Counted from the first letter of the stretch, positions 49,231-60,943 are shown. The stretch: 64,000 nucleotides of DNA from Vibrio natriegens NBRC 15636 = ATCC 14048 = DSM 759 (GCF_035621455.1 NZ_CP141822.1:2666001-2730000), one strand, 5' to 3'. Notes: generated by a model not told the origin, from the sequence alone. Numbers and translations: made by a program.

Positions 49231-49620
49231 ATGACAAAAGTACTTCACACGGAATCAGCACCAGCAGCAATCGGCCCTTACGTACAAGGCGTAGATCTTG
49301 GCAACATGGTTCTTACTTCTGGCCAAATCCCTGTTAACCCTGCAACAGGTGAAGTATCTGCGGATATCGCAGAACAAGCGCGTCAGTCTCTAGACAACGT
49401 AAAAGCTGTTGTAGAAGCTTCTGGCCTTAAAGTGACGGATATCGTGAAAATGACGGTTTTCGTTAAAGACCTGAACGACTTCGGCACAGTTAACGAAGTG
49501 TACGGCAAATTCTTCGACGAGCACCAAGTAGCAAACTACCCTGCTCGCTCTTGTGTTGAAGTTGCTCGCCTGCCTAAAGATGTTGGTATCGAAATCGAAG
49601 CTATCGCGGTTCGCAAATAA
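49231..49620 (+). CDS. ridA: Enamine/imine deaminase RidA
   Basis: 129 aa. Hydrolyses reactive 2-aminoacrylate and other enamines produced by PLP enzymes, protecting them. YjgF/RidA signature P-A-R-S-C-V-E-V-A-R-L-P near residues 102-113 including the catalytic Arg, and G-P-Y-V-Q-G near 16-21. The start ATG 49231 has a weak ribosome-binding site (TGGAACAAATAAA). Follows pyrBI, an order found in other gammaproteobacteria. Confidence 0.96.
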   Translation: MTKVLHTESAPAAIGPYVQGVDLGNMVLTSGQIPVNPATGEVSADIAEQARQSLDNVKAVVEASGLKVTDIVKMTVFVKDLNDFGTVNEVYGKFFDEHQVANYPARSCVEVARLPKDVGIEIEAIAVRK

Positions 49621-49645
49621 GTAAACGCGTTAGTTCATTTGAATT

Positions 49646-49676
49646 AAAAATGGGTAGCCTGAGCTACCCATTTTTA
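49646..49676. terminator. Bidirectional terminator between ridA and plsC
   Basis: AAATGGGTAGC/GCTACCCATTT stem with a CTGA loop, A-run on one side and T-run on the other. Confidence 0.92.
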
Positions 49677-49695
49677 TATGCTTGTATTTGGAAGA

Positions 49696-50421
49696 TTAAG
49701 CGGCGTTACGCTGTTTAACTTCTTCATCCAACTCTTGCAGCTTCTCTTTCATCTGCTCACGACAAGTGTTCGCTAACTCACGAATCCCTTCTTTAGTACA
49801 ACCTTCTGTGCTAACTGGTGGCATCATTTCCACAATGACATGACCGTTATTCCAGCGGTTCAGCTTGAGCTTATCAGTTGAACTACAAACGATAGGGATA
49901 ATTGGCACGCCCGCACCAATTGCTGCGTGAAATGCACCTGTCTTAAATGGCAGTAAACCACGACCACGAGAACGCGTACCTTCTGGGAACATCCAAACCG
50001 ACACATCACTCTCTTTCATGCTCTTAACCACTTGATCAATCGTGCCTTTCGCTTTTGAGCGGTTCGCACGGTCAATCAGAATATTACCCGTCAACCAGTA
50101 AAGCTGGCCAAACAGTGGCATCCACGCCAGGCTCTTTTTACCCACCGTGACCACTTTTGGTGTTACCGCCGCAGAAACCGTAAACATGTCCCAGTTGTTT
50201 TGGTGGTTTGCAATGTAAATGTGCTGACCACGCGAGTAAGCATCTTCGGGAAGACGTAGTTCAAGTTTAACCCCAAAAACACGCGACATCTTGGCAAACA
50301 GACGGCCAAAGGTGAATACGTGTTTAGGGTTTCGTGGACTTAACAGGCAGTAACCACAACCACCAATAAACATCACAATAGCGAAAATTGCGATAGCAAA
50401 CACACGTAACAGTGCAATCAT
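49696..50421 (-). CDS. plsC: 1-acyl-sn-glycerol-3-phosphate acyltransferase PlsC
   Basis: 241 aa inner-membrane enzyme; acylates lysophosphatidate to phosphatidate. An N-terminal membrane helix (about 5-28), H-Q-N-N-W-D (the HX4D catalytic motif) near residues 73-78, F-P-E-G-T-R-S-R-G near 145-153, and a C-terminal coiled-coil-like E/K stretch. Divergent neighbours: convergent with ridA and about 130 bases after murA on the same strand. Not beside parC as in E. coli. Confidence 0.95.
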   Translation of the reverse strand: MIALLRVFAIAIFAIVMFIGGCGYCLLSPRNPKHVFTFGRLFAKMSRVFGVKLELRLPEDAYSRGQHIYIANHQNNWDMFTVSAAVTPKVVTVGKKSLAWMPLFGQLYWLTGNILIDRANRSKAKGTIDQVVKSMKESDVSVWMFPEGTRSRGRGLLPFKTGAFHAAIGAGVPIIPIVCSSTDKLKLNRWNNGHVIVEMMPPVSTEGCTKEGIRELANTCREQMKEKLQELDEEVKQRNAA

Positions 50422-50497
50422 TCTTATTCTCCAGAAACCGACTTCTAACAGATACAGCTATTAATTTCTCTTACTATGAAAAAGAGAGTGATATAAA

Positions 50498-50523
50498 AAA
50501 GCCGAAACCTGAGTTTCGGCTCT
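50498..50523 (-). terminator. Terminator after murA
   Basis: Minus-strand GAGCCGAAACTCAGGTTTCGGC hairpin and a T6 run. Confidence 0.9.
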
Positions 50524-50550
50524 TCATATCCAAATCATCTGCTGTGCAGT

Positions 50551-51825
<1,275 letters not shown>

Positions 51826-52080
51826 TTAAAGCGACATCAGTTTCTTATCACGAGCCCACTCTTCTGGTGTGAACGCTTTAATTGATAATGCATGAATGTC
51901 ATTACGCTGGATGTAATCCATCAGAGGACCATAAATTAATTGTTGCTTCTTGACGCGGCTCATTCCCTCAAAGCAAGCATCAACAGCAACCACTTCATAG
52001 TGGCTACCTTCACCTTTCACATGCACTTCTTGAAGGTTTAGTGCTTCTTCTAATAACTGTTGTACTTTTGCGCTGTCCAC
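51826..52080 (-). CDS. ibaG: BolA-family protein IbaG
   Basis: 84 aa. BolA/IbaG fold: [14 protein letters not shown] near residues 11-24 with the [10 protein letters not shown] segment next. In E. coli IbaG binds a 2Fe-2S cluster with Grx4 and affects acid stress; in V. cholerae its loss impairs the envelope. Four bases after mlaB and directly before murA. Confidence 0.94.
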   Translation of the reverse strand: MDSAKVQQLLEEALNLQEVHVKGEGSHYEVVAVDACFEGMSRVKKQQLIYGPLMDYIQRNDIHALSIKAFTPEEWARDKKLMSL

Positions 52081-52083
52081 AAT

Positions 52084-52404
52084 TTACCCCTGATAATTCT
52101 GTATGTGTTTGTCCACTAACGATTCAACGTTACTTAGTTGAAACAGAGTGCGCAGTTGCGCGGGCACGAAACTGAGCATTATATGACAGTTTTGCTTTTT
52201 TGCATGCTCTATTAAGTGAATTAGCATCACCATTCCCGCAGAGTCGACTCGCACCACATCTTCTAGCGAACACTCAATCTCCGCTTGAGAAGGCTTCCAT
52301 TGCAGAGCATGTGCCCACAATGAAGGCACTGAATCTCTGTCCAGCGCTCCAGAGAGCTTCAGGTTATTCGTGGTAAAGTTCCACTGAGCGTGAGACTGCG
52401 CCAT
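52084..52404 (-). CDS. mlaB: Phospholipid transport STAS protein MlaB
   Basis: 106 aa cytoplasmic STAS-domain protein that stabilises the MlaFE transporter by binding the MlaF ATPase. The STAS core V-D-S-A-G-M-V-M-L-I near residues 52-61 is clear. The start overlaps the mlaC stop by one base (TAATG-type junction), indicating translational coupling. Confidence 0.9.
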   Translation of the reverse strand: MAQSHAQWNFTTNNLKLSGALDRDSVPSLWAHALQWKPSQAEIECSLEDVVRVDSAGMVMLIHLIEHAKKQNCHIMLSFVPAQLRTLFQLSNVESLVDKHIQNYQG

Positions 52405-53042
52405 TACTTTTTCGCCTCAAAACGAATCGGTTCCGCCGCCAATTTCTCAAGATCCTTCGCTACTGCCAAAATACCATCCTGGCGAATTTTCGAGTTCCAC
52501 TCCGACTGCTTGCTTGATAACAGGCTTATGCCTTCAGCAATCATATCGAACGCTTCCCATTCACTGGTTTTGTTATCTTTACGCAGTTTAAATTCTAGCT
52601 TGATGTTAGGACGCGGAGCATCAATGATATCGACTTTAACACTCGTAATTCGATCAGATGGATCAAGTTTTGGCTCCGGGCCAAACTCAATTTTCTGATC
52701 GCTGTACTGAGTCAGCACTTGCGCGTAAGACGCAATCAGGTAGCCATGAAACGCATCAATAAACTCGAGCACATCTTCCCGTTTAGTCCCTTTGAGGTTT
52801 GGACCTAACAATTTTAATGCGGCGTAACGGTAGTTGACGTAAGGCATCAACTCTTCTTCCACAACCACTTTAAGATGGTTGGGATCTTGTTTAATTTTTG
52901 GCTGCTCCGCTTTTAAGCGGTCAAACGTAACTTCTGACACTTGCTTCATCATTTGATAAGGCTGTGTTTTATCAACTTCTGCCGCATTCAAGTTAAAAGC
53001 TGCGAAAACCGCGACAACTGAAAGTAGTAATCTCTTCAACAT
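52404..53042 (-). CDS. mlaC: Periplasmic phospholipid-binding protein MlaC
   Basis: 212 aa with a signal peptide (M-L-K-R-L-L-L-S-V-V-A-V-F-A-A-F-N-L-N-A-A, cleavage near residue 21). Shuttles phospholipids between the outer-membrane MlaA-OmpC/F complex and MlaFEDB. The body, e.g. E-L-M-P-Y-V-N-Y-R-Y-A-A near 68-79, matches MlaC. Ends at the mlaB start and begins 2 bases after mlaD. Confidence 0.94.
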   Translation of the reverse strand: MLKRLLLSVVAVFAAFNLNAAEVDKTQPYQMMKQVSEVTFDRLKAEQPKIKQDPNHLKVVVEEELMPYVNYRYAALKLLGPNLKGTKREDVLEFIDAFHGYLIASYAQVLTQYSDQKIEFGPEPKLDPSDRITSVKVDIIDAPRPNIKLEFKLRKDNKTSEWEAFDMIAEGISLLSSKQSEWNSKIRQDGILAVAKDLEKLAAEPIRFEAKK

Positions 53043-53044
53043 AG

Positions 53045-53533
53045 TTATTCCTTACTTGAATCGTCTGAGCCACCCACGCTGTAAAGCACCTGACCAATTA
53101 AGTCTTCAAGTACTAAAGCAGATTTCGTGTCTTCGATGGTATCGCCGTCAACCAACATCACTTCGTCATCAAAAACGAAGCCAGGTACTAAGCCAATGTA
53201 TTGCTCACCGATCAGTCCCGATGTCAGAATCTGAACACTCGATGTTTCAGGGAACTGATTGTATTGGCTATTGATCGATAAACTGACTTCTGGCAACAGG
53301 TTGTCTGGGTTGAGAGTAATATCACTCACTCGACCAATTACAACGCCACCTACCTTGACTGGTGAGCGGACTTTCAAACTACCAATATTATCAAACTCGG
53401 CTTTGAGGGTGTAAGTATCACCAGAGCCCATACTTTTTACGTCAGCAACTTGAAAAATCATCACAAGAATCGCGCAAATTCCCGCTAATACAAAGCTGCC
53501 AACCCATAATTCTGTTTTACGTGTTTGTTGCAT
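53045..53533 (-). CDS. mlaD: Phospholipid transport MCE protein MlaD
   Basis: 162 aa. An N-terminal membrane anchor (about residues 9-28) and one MCE domain (about 38-120; L-K-A-E-F-D-N-I-G-S-L-K-V-R-S-P-V-K-V-G-G) that forms a hexameric ring on MlaE. It is missing the long C-terminal extension seen in some relatives, but is the usual E. coli size. Two bases before mlaC and two after mlaE. Confidence 0.95.
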   Translation of the reverse strand: MQQTRKTELWVGSFVLAGICAILVMIFQVADVKSMGSGDTYTLKAEFDNIGSLKVRSPVKVGGVVIGRVSDITLNPDNLLPEVSLSINSQYNQFPETSSVQILTSGLIGEQYIGLVPGFVFDDEVMLVDGDTIEDTKSALVLEDLIGQVLYSVGGSDDSSKE

Positions 53534-53535
53534 GA

Positions 53536-54327
53536 TTAATTCCCAAACATCAATGCTGTCAGTACAAAGTCTAGCCCCAGTACTGCTAAAGAAGAATGCA
53601 CAACAGTGCGTGTAGTTGCTCGGCTGATCCCTTCCGAAGTCGGAATCGCATCGTAGCCATTAAACAGAGCGATCCAAGTAACGGTAATCGCAAACGCAAA
53701 GCATTTGATCATACTGTTGCCAATGTCCTGCCCCAGTTCGACAGAAGATTGCATCGCCGCCCAAAAACTGCCGTGGTCGACCCCTTTCCAGTCAACGCCG
53801 ACAAGCTGAGCTCCCCAGATACCGACCGCCATGAAGATCATTGCTAGCAAAGGCATCGAGATTGCGCCAGCCCAAAAGCGTGGTGCAATCACTCGCTTCA
53901 ACGGATCCACCGCCATCATTTCCAAGCTGGAAAGCTGTTCCGTCGCTTTCATCAAACCGATTTCTGCGGTTAAGGCAGAACCAGCACGTCCGGCAAACAG
54001 CAGTGCAGTGACCACAGGACCAAGTTCACGCAGCAAAGAAAGCGCAACCATTTGGCCAAGGCTGCCTTCTGCGCCGTAATCCACCAGTACAACATAACCT
54101 TGCAGACTCAATACCATACCGATAAACAAGCCCGATACGACAATAATCGCCAGAGACTGAACACCTACGGAGTAAAGCTGTTTGATGAGTAAAGGAAAGC
54201 CCTTCGTCGGTTGAGGCTTTGATAACAAAGCCCCCAACAACATTAACGTTGCACGGCCAAAAGCTTCACAGATGGATAATGTGCGTCGACCTAATGAGGC
54301 GACAAATTGAATAAAGCTATCGACCAT
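53536..54327 (-). CDS. mlaE: Phospholipid transport permease MlaE
   Basis: 263 aa from the ATG at 54327, which has AAGGA 7-8 bases upstream and overlaps the mlaF stop by 11 bases; a further upstream GTG-like extension to 54411 would lie inside mlaF and is discarded. MlaE/YrbE family with six membrane helices; conserved [17 protein letters not shown] near residues 103-119 and the E-Q-L-S-S-L-E segment. Permease dimer of the MlaFEDB complex. Confidence 0.95.
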   Translation of the reverse strand: MVDSFIQFVASLGRRTLSICEAFGRATLMLLGALLSKPQPTKGFPLLIKQLYSVGVQSLAIIVVSGLFIGMVLSLQGYVVLVDYGAEGSLGQMVALSLLRELGPVVTALLFAGRAGSALTAEIGLMKATEQLSSLEMMAVDPLKRVIAPRFWAGAISMPLLAMIFMAVGIWGAQLVGVDWKGVDHGSFWAAMQSSVELGQDIGNSMIKCFAFAITVTWIALFNGYDAIPTSEGISRATTRTVVHSSLAVLGLDFVLTALMFGN

Positions 54328-55120
54328 CAAATAAATCCTTTTCGATACTTTGAGAAGGGTAGCTAAACGGCACAGGGCCATCTGCATCGCCCTGTAAGAA
54401 CTGCTGCACACGCGGATCAGGATTCTTTCTTAGATCATCTGGTGTACCAAAAGCGATGATCTTACCGTTGGCAAGTAAGTAAACCCAATCGGCAATACTC
54501 ATGACTTCTGGCACATCGTGAGAAACGACGATAGAGGTCAAACCCAAAGCTTGGTTCAGGTTGCTGATCAGTTCGACCAACACGCCCATAGTGATGGGGT
54601 CTTGTCCAACAAATGGCTCGTCATACATGATTAAATCAGGATCGAGCGCTATCGCTCTGGCCAGTGCTGCGCGACGTGCCATACCACCAGAGAGTTCGCT
54701 TGGCATTAACTGAGCCGCGCCGCGTAAACCAACCGCTTCGAGCTTGAGCAGTACCATTGTACGAATCAACTCTTCTGAAAGATTGGTGTGTTCACGGAGA
54801 GGAAAAGCCACATTATCAAATACATTCAAATCTGTGAACAAAGCGCCAGACTGGAACAACATGCTCATCTTTTTACGAGCATGATAAAGTTTTTTGCGTG
54901 ACAGGGTTGGAATGTTATCGCCATCAAACCAGATCTCGCCTTGTTCGGGATACAACTGACCGCCGATCAAGCGTAACAGCGTGGTCTTACCGATTCCCGA
55001 TGGCCCCATAATTGCGGTCACTTTACCTTCAGGAACGTGCAGATCGATACCATCAAAGATCGTGCGATTTCCGCGTGAAAAAGTGAGATTGTTAACGGTG
55101 ACTAAATCGTTGTTCGACAT
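54317..55120 (-). CDS. mlaF: Phospholipid transport ATPase MlaF
   Basis: 267 aa ABC ATPase. Walker [10 protein letters not shown] near residues 39-47, signature L-S-G-G-M-A-R-R near 140-147, Walker B L-I-M-Y-D-E-P-F near 159-166, and H-loop S-H-D. Powers phospholipid movement by MlaFEDB. It heads mlaFEDCB-ibaG-murA and its 3' end overlaps mlaE. Confidence 0.96.
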   Translation of the reverse strand: MSNNDLVTVNNLTFSRGNRTIFDGIDLHVPEGKVTAIMGPSGIGKTTLLRLIGGQLYPEQGEIWFDGDNIPTLSRKKLYHARKKMSMLFQSGALFTDLNVFDNVAFPLREHTNLSEELIRTMVLLKLEAVGLRGAAQLMPSELSGGMARRAALARAIALDPDLIMYDEPFVGQDPITMGVLVELISNLNQALGLTSIVVSHDVPEVMSIADWVYLLANGKIIAFGTPDDLRKNPDPRVQQFLQGDADGPVPFSYPSQSIEKDLFDGR

Positions 55121-55577
55121 ATCATCCCTTCTACTATCGGAGCGTTGGAACTCGCTGTATCATCAAGCCAACTCACGTCCGAATGTTTTTAATTTGTAAC
55201 CATCGTGCTCCAACAACGTTAAGGTGTATGGTTGACAACCTTCGTACACAAGAGCGGTGGTTAGAAAGCGAAAAACGGCTTCGGTTCATTTATTAGGCTG
55301 CAATCATAAGCACATTAGCTGCGAATTAAAAGCACTGTTCGATTAAATAAAGTCGGTCAAATTCAATCAATTCTTGATGAACGATGACAGAGTCATGGCT
55401 TAATATTTAAATCTTAATGCAGAATCATTGCTTTAACAGTAGTGATTAGATGAGAGAAAATTAAACACAATTTCGTTACTAACCTTTAATTTATTCGTTG
55501 TTTATCTTCCATTTTCCGCTGCAAAAGGTCAAAATTAGCGGTTACTCATCACTCTCATTTAATAGTTAGGAATTATC
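55121..55577. promoter_or_regulatory. 457-bp divergent region between mlaF and yrbG
   Basis: AT-rich gap carrying both promoters. A partial GTTGTCAACCATA-type -35 region for mlaF lies near 55230. No gene, tRNA or strong palindrome recognised. Confidence 0.35.
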
Positions 55578-56543
55578 ATGCTCGAAGCCGTAGCGTTGCT
55601 TATCGTCGGTCTTGTTTTACTTGTCTGGAGTGCAGATAAACTTGTTTTTGGTTCTGCAGCCATAGCCCGCAACGTTGGCATTTCACCTCTTGTGATTGGT
55701 ATGACAATCCTGGCTATGGGCTCCTCAGCCCCTGAAATGATGGTTTCTGCTACCGCAGCCCTGGATGGAAAGACCGACACCGCAGTTGGTAACGTTCTGG
55801 GTTCTAACATTGCGAATATTGCATTAATTCTGGGGATCACGGCGCTGATTAAGCCCCTTTCGATCAGTTCAGGAGTTATTCGTCGTGAACTGCCTTTGAT
55901 GATAGCAGTCACATTACTTGCCGGTGTAATTCTTTGGAATAACCACCTCGGCTTTTACGAAGGTGCCCTTCTGTTTGTGCTGTTTGGTGCATTTTTATTT
56001 GTGATGTTGCAGATCAGCCGCAAAGAGCAAAAATCGGGTGACGCATTCCTCGATGATCAGGAATCGGAAATCCCTGAAGGTGTAAGCAACTCAAAAGCCG
56101 CAATCTGGGTAGTACTAGGGTTAGTATTACTGCCTGTGTCAGCGAACATTTTGGTGGATAACGCGGTTATCATTGCTAAGCATTTTGGCATGAGCGATCT
56201 CGTGATCGGCTTAACCATCATCGCTATTGGTACCAGTCTGCCAGAGCTTGCCGCTTCTCTTGCTGGGGTACTCAAAGGTGAAGACGACATGGCAGTGGGT
56301 AACATCATTGGCTCGAACGTATTCAATATTCTCGCGGTAATGGGCATCCCTGGCATCATCAATCCATCCATGTTAAGTGAGTACGCAATGGGTCGTGACT
56401 TCTGGGTCATGCTGGGCGTTTCGCTATTGCTGGTTGCAATGTGTTTGGGAAGATCTCGCAGCATTAACCGTGTGGAAGGCGCTGTTCTTTTTGTTTGCTT
56501 CATTGGCTACCAAGTTTACCTGTTCGCGAACATGACCGCTTAA
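55578..56543 (+). CDS. yrbG: Calcium/sodium antiporter YrbG
   Basis: 321 aa CaCA-family inner-membrane exchanger with about ten helices in two inverted halves. The alpha-repeats G-S-S-A-P-E-M near residues 47-53 with G-N-V-L-G-S-N near 75, and G-T-S-L-P-E-L near 216-222 with G-N-I-I-G-S-N near 244, carry the ion-binding acidic residues. Between them is a loop with charged residues. First gene of the yrbG-kdsD-lpt block, the conserved partner of the divergent mla operon. Confidence 0.95.
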   Translation: MLEAVALLIVGLVLLVWSADKLVFGSAAIARNVGISPLVIGMTILAMGSSAPEMMVSATAALDGKTDTAVGNVLGSNIANIALILGITALIKPLSISSGVIRRELPLMIAVTLLAGVILWNNHLGFYEGALLFVLFGAFLFVMLQISRKEQKSGDAFLDDQESEIPEGVSNSKAAIWVVLGLVLLPVSANILVDNAVIIAKHFGMSDLVIGLTIIAIGTSLPELAASLAGVLKGEDDMAVGNIIGSNVFNILAVMGIPGIINPSMLSEYAMGRDFWVMLGVSLLLVAMCLGRSRSINRVEGAVLFVCFIGYQVYLFANMTA

Positions 56544-56582
56544 CCTCCTTATCTTTTCGTAGACATAAATTGGAGCACTGAT

Positions 56583-57554
56583 ATGTCCCGTCAATTTGAT
56601 TTTCGCGCTGCTGCAAAGCAAGTTCTTGATATCGAAGTTGCCGCTCTGCAAGAGCTGGATAAATACTTTGATGACCAATTTGAACAAGCTTGCGAAATGA
56701 TACTTTCCAATAGCGGAAAAGTGGTCATCATGGGCATGGGCAAATCAGGCCACATTGGAAATAAAATTGCGGCGACGCTTGCAAGTACAGGGACTTCGGC
56801 GTTTTTTGTTCATCCGGGTGAAGCTTCGCATGGTGACTTAGGTATGATCAGCGCCGGAGACATTGTGATTGCCATTTCAAACTCCGGTGAATCTCATGAG
56901 ATCCTGTCTCTGTTCCCGGTATTGAAACGCTTGAACATCAAGATCATCAGCATGACGGGCAAGCCAGAATCGAACATGGCGCAACTTTCAGATTTGCACT
57001 TACAGATCACGGTACCACAAGAAGCCTGCCCTCTTGGTTTGGCACCAACCAGCAGTACAACAGCAACGTTAGTCATGGGCGATGCCTTGGCGGTTGCGCT
57101 GCTTCAGGCTCGTGGATTCTCCGCTGAAGATTTCGCGCTATCACACCCTGGTGGCGCTTTAGGAAGAAAACTGCTGCTTAAGTTGTCTGATATTATGCAT
57201 TTTGGAAATGCTCTGCCAAAAGTCTCTCCTGATTCGCTGATTCGCGACGCACTTCTGGAGATTTCTGAAAAAGGACTGGGTATGACCGCCATTGTCGATG
57301 AGCACGATGCTATGCTTGGTATATTCACTGATGGCGACTTACGCAGAACTTTAGACAAGCGTATTGATATTCATACAACCGCCATTGGCGAAGTGATGAC
57401 GCAAAGCCCAACAACTGCGCATCCGGACATGCTTGCAGTTGAAGGTCTCAACCTAATGCAAAGCAAAAATATCAATGCGCTGATTTTATGTAATAACGGT
57501 AAAGTGGTCGGTGCACTTAATATGCATGATTTACTAAAAGCGGGTGTGATGTAA
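56583..57554 (+). CDS. kdsD: D-arabinose 5-phosphate isomerase KdsD
   Basis: 323 aa. Converts ribulose 5-phosphate to arabinose 5-phosphate, the first step toward KDO for lipopolysaccharide. SIS domain (about 40-180; G-M-G-K-S-G-H-I-G near 51-59, H-P-G-E-A near 78), S-H-P-G-G-A-L-G-R near 189-197, then two CBS domains (about 208-320). Follows yrbG by 39 bases. Unusually, the next gene is lptC, not kdsC (see finding). Confidence 0.96.
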   Translation: MSRQFDFRAAAKQVLDIEVAALQELDKYFDDQFEQACEMILSNSGKVVIMGMGKSGHIGNKIAATLASTGTSAFFVHPGEASHGDLGMISAGDIVIAISNSGESHEILSLFPVLKRLNIKIISMTGKPESNMAQLSDLHLQITVPQEACPLGLAPTSSTTATLVMGDALAVALLQARGFSAEDFALSHPGGALGRKLLLKLSDIMHFGNALPKVSPDSLIRDALLEISEKGLGMTAIVDEHDAMLGIFTDGDLRRTLDKRIDIHTTAIGEVMTQSPTTAHPDMLAVEGLNLMQSKNINALILCNNGKVVGALNMHDLLKAGVM

Positions 57555-57631
57555 ACTCATCACAACCACTTATTACACAGATTAAGGCAATAGTCAGGGA
57601 CGTACTGAGCTAGAAGATAGGCCTCTAATTT

Positions 57632-58195
57632 ATGAGTTTTACTCGCCTTATTTATTTGATCTTGATATTCGTTATTGCATGGTGTGCTTATTATATAGTG
57701 ACACCAAAAAGCACAGATACGATTCAAGTCGCACCAGATTCGGAACTGCCCATGTTCAGTGGTACTGGACTGGAAAATATCACCTATGGTGAAAATGGTG
57801 TTCGCAGTTACATCATTCGCTCCTCCAACTTAGATTATTATGCTAAGAGTGGAGAAACTATATTTAACAACCCGACATTAATGGTTTACCGTGAAGGTAG
57901 TGTCGTTGAGTGGAAGGTGACAGCTACAAGAGCTGTGTTAGATGAAAACCAAACGCTGACCTTATATGACAAAGTATTAATGCAGAACCTATTAGAAGGG
58001 GCAAGCTTTGATACCATGGCAACGGATAAGCTGGTGATTAACCTAACCAATCGTGATTTTAAAGCTGACCAACAAGTGATGTTGGTTGGACCACAATTTG
58101 AAACTACAGGAGGCGCAATGCAAGGGAACTTGAAACAGCATACTGCGACTCTGACAGATAACGTTCAAGGTCGATATGAAACCGTTACACCTTAG
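57632..58195 (+). CDS. lptC: LPS export protein LptC
   Basis: 187 aa. An N-terminal membrane anchor (about residues 5-23) and a periplasmic jellyroll (about 40-185). LptC receives lipopolysaccharide from LptB2FG and passes it to LptA. Its last 20 bases overlap lptA, so the pair is translationally coupled. The start is an ATG preceded by a poor ribosome-binding site (GATAGGCC). Confidence 0.93.
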   Translation: MSFTRLIYLILIFVIAWCAYYIVTPKSTDTIQVAPDSELPMFSGTGLENITYGENGVRSYIIRSSNLDYYAKSGETIFNNPTLMVYREGSVVEWKVTATRAVLDENQTLTLYDKVLMQNLLEGASFDTMATDKLVINLTNRDFKADQQVMLVGPQFETTGGAMQGNLKQHTATLTDNVQGRYETVTP

Positions 58196-58670
58196 CCTAC
58201 TAGCACTGGTTTTGGCGGCGCCTCATGCGCTGGCACTTAAGTCGGATACTCAACAGCCGGTTTACATAAACTCTGACACCCAACAGGTGGACATGAAGAG
58301 TAACCAGGTAATTTTCAGTGGTGATGTATCTCTTAAGCAAGGTAGCATCAATATCGATGCTGATAAGATCGTTGTCACTCGCGATCCTAAAACAGAAACA
58401 ATTAATCAAATTCAGGCATTTGGCCAGCCAGCGACGTTCTCACAATTGATGGACGACGGTAAAACATTGAGTGGTCAGGCGACCGAGTTGGATTACCGTA
58501 TATCGACTGACGAATTAACCATGAAAGGTCACGCTCAGCTAGCCCAAGACGGTAACACCATAAAAGGCTCGACAATCCGTTACCAAATCGGTCAACAAAA
58601 ACTGGTGGCAGACAGCTCTGAAAACGAGCGTGTCACGACTATTTTGCAACCTAATCAGCTAGAGAAATAA
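58176..58670 (+). CDS. lptA: LPS transport bridge protein LptA
   Basis: 164 aa with a signal peptide ([20 protein letters not shown], cleavage near residue 20). OstA-like jellyroll with [10 protein letters not shown] near 29-38. Polymerises as a periplasmic bridge carrying lipopolysaccharide to the outer-membrane LptD-LptE complex. It starts inside lptC and is followed by lptB after one base. Confidence 0.94.
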   Translation: MKPLHLSLLALVLAAPHALALKSDTQQPVYINSDTQQVDMKSNQVIFSGDVSLKQGSINIDADKIVVTRDPKTETINQIQAFGQPATFSQLMDDGKTLSGQATELDYRISTDELTMKGHAQLAQDGNTIKGSTIRYQIGQQKLVADSSENERVTTILQPNQLEK

Positions 58671-58671
58671 T

Positions 58672-59397
58672 ATGGCGGTACTGAGTGCGAAAAACCTGGC
58701 GAAAAGCTACAAAAAACGCAAGGTGGTTACCGATGTCAGCTTAGAAGTGGAATCAGGTCAGATTGTTGGTCTACTGGGTCCTAACGGTGCAGGTAAAACG
58801 ACATCGTTCTACATGATTGTCGGATTAGTGCCTCGTGATGAAGGTGTCATCACCATCGATAACCAAGACATCAGCATCTTGCCAATGCACAGTCGTTCGC
58901 GTCTTGGTATTGGCTACCTTCCTCAGGAAGCATCTATTTTTCGTAAGCTGTCGGTTGAAGACAACATTATGGCCGTTCTGGAAACTCGTCAGGAAATGAC
59001 CAGAGAAGAACGCCAGGATAAACTGGAAGATTTGTTGGAAGAATTCCACATACAGCACATCCGTGCCAGCGCAGGCATGGCACTATCGGGTGGTGAACGT
59101 CGAAGGGTTGAAATTGCACGAGCTTTAGCGGCAAATCCTCAGTTTATTTTATTGGACGAACCTTTTGCTGGTGTGGACCCAATTTCAGTTGGTGACATCA
59201 AAAAAATTATTGAACACCTGCGCGACAGAGGCCTCGGTGTGCTTATCACCGACCATAACGTACGCGAAACACTAGACGTATGTGAAAAAGCCTATATCGT
59301 AAGTCAAGGACACCTAATTGCATCGGGAACTCCGGATGAAGTTCTCAACAATGAACAGGTGAAACAAGTTTATCTCGGTGAACAATTCCGTCTATGA
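58672..59397 (+). CDS. lptB: LPS export ATPase LptB
   Basis: 241 aa ABC ATPase. Walker [10 protein letters not shown] near 37-45, signature L-S-G-G-E-R-R-R near 139-146, Walker B F-I-L-L-D-E-P-F near 158-165, H-loop H-N. Powers the LptFG permease encoded at 34496-36670. The start ATG is one base after the lptA stop. Confidence 0.97.
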   Translation: MAVLSAKNLAKSYKKRKVVTDVSLEVESGQIVGLLGPNGAGKTTSFYMIVGLVPRDEGVITIDNQDISILPMHSRSRLGIGYLPQEASIFRKLSVEDNIMAVLETRQEMTREERQDKLEDLLEEFHIQHIRASAGMALSGGERRRVEIARALAANPQFILLDEPFAGVDPISVGDIKKIIEHLRDRGLGVLITDHNVRETLDVCEKAYIVSQGHLIASGTPDEVLNNEQVKQVYLGEQFRL

Positions 59398-59447
59398 TTA
59401 TATTAGGAACGGTAAGATTCTGAGCATTACAAGGTAAGTAACACTGA

Positions 59448-60920
59448 ATGAAACCTTCATTACAATTAAAGCTAGGTCAGCAGTTAGCCATGACACCTCA
59501 GCTGCAACAAGCGATCCGTTTATTGCAGTTGTCGACCCTCGACCTTCAACAAGAAATTCAGGAAGCATTGGATTCAAACCCATTATTGGAAGTTGAAGAT
59601 GGCCAAGATGAGCCTCTAGCTAACGGTGAAGATAAATCAGAGCTGGATGCATCTGAAAATAGCACCAGCGCTAACGAACCTACAGAAATTGACGTTCCTG
59701 ACAGTTCCGATGTAATTGAGAAATCTGAAATCAGTTCAGAACTTGAAATCGACACCACTTGGGATGATGTTTACAGTGCAAACACTGGCAGTACAGGGCT
59801 CGCTCTGGATGACGATATGCCGGTGTATCAAGGTGAAACGACTGAGTCACTGTACGACTACCTGATGTGGCAGTTGGATTTAACCCCGTTTAGTGAAACC
59901 GACCGCACCATCGCAATGGCGATCATTGATGCCGTTGACGAATACGGCTACTTAACCCTCTCTCCAGAAGAGATTCATGAAAGCTTCGATAACGAAGATA
60001 TTGAACTTGATGAAGTAGAAGCGGTACGTAAACGCATTCAACAGTTCGATCCTCTTGGCGTGGCATCACGAAATCTACAAGAGTGTCTGCTACTTCAATT
60101 AGCGACCTTCCCTGAAGATACGCCGTGGCTTGAAGAAGCCAGAATGATTCTGACCGATCACATTGATCATCTTGGTAATCGCGATTACAAACTGGTTATC
60201 AAAGAAACCAAACTAAAAGAAGCGGATCTGCGTGAAGTTCTCAAACTCATTCAGCAGCTGGACCCTCGCCCGGGGAGCCGCATCACTCCAGATGACACCG
60301 AATACGTTATTCCTGACGTGTCCGTATTTAAAGATAATGGGAAATGGATGGTCTCCATTAACCCAGATAGCATTCCAAAACTAAAAGTAAATCAACAGTA
60401 CGCCCAGCTCGGAAAAGGCAATAGTGCAGATAGCCAGTACATTCGTAGCAATTTGCAAGAGGCAAAGTGGTTAATTAAGAGCTTAGAGAGTAGAAACGAG
60501 ACGCTACTCAAAGTTGCAAGATGTATTGTTGAACATCAGCAAGATTTCTTCGAGTATGGTGAAGAAGCCATGAAGCCGATGGTATTAAATGATGTAGCCT
60601 TGGCGGTCGATATGCATGAGTCCACGATTTCTCGTGTTACAACACAAAAATTCATGCATACGCCACGTGGTATTTTTGAATTGAAGTACTTCTTCTCCAG
60701 CCATGTTAGTACAGATAATGGTGGAGAATGTTCGTCAACGGCAATTCGTGCACTCATTAAGAAACTGGTCGCGGCAGAGAATACTGCAAAACCACTTAGT
60801 GACAGTAAGATTGCCGCTCTTCTGGCTGACCAAGGGATTCAGGTCGCGAGACGTACGATAGCAAAATATCGAGAATCCTTGGGTATCGCCCCTTCAAGTC
60901 AGCGTAAACGCCTACTTTAG
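59448..60920 (+). CDS. rpoN: RNA polymerase sigma-54 factor RpoN
   Basis: 490 aa. Glutamine-rich activator-interacting region I (residues 1-50; [12 protein letters not shown]), an acidic region II (about 50-130, many E and D), core-binding region, HTH (about 370-395) and the RpoN box A-R-R-T-I-A-K-Y-R near 468-476. Directs transcription of nitrogen, flagellar, pilus and many other genes in vibrios. Located after lptB, the conserved order; hpf follows. Confidence 0.97.
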   Translation: MKPSLQLKLGQQLAMTPQLQQAIRLLQLSTLDLQQEIQEALDSNPLLEVEDGQDEPLANGEDKSELDASENSTSANEPTEIDVPDSSDVIEKSEISSELEIDTTWDDVYSANTGSTGLALDDDMPVYQGETTESLYDYLMWQLDLTPFSETDRTIAMAIIDAVDEYGYLTLSPEEIHESFDNEDIELDEVEAVRKRIQQFDPLGVASRNLQECLLLQLATFPEDTPWLEEARMILTDHIDHLGNRDYKLVIKETKLKEADLREVLKLIQQLDPRPGSRITPDDTEYVIPDVSVFKDNGKWMVSINPDSIPKLKVNQQYAQLGKGNSADSQYIRSNLQEAKWLIKSLESRNETLLKVARCIVEHQQDFFEYGEEAMKPMVLNDVALAVDMHESTISRVTTQKFMHTPRGIFELKYFFSSHVSTDNGGECSSTAIRALIKKLVAAENTAKPLSDSKIAALLADQGIQVARRTIAKYRESLGIAPSSQRKRLL

Positions 60921-60943
60921 GCACTAACTGAAAAGGAAAGTCT

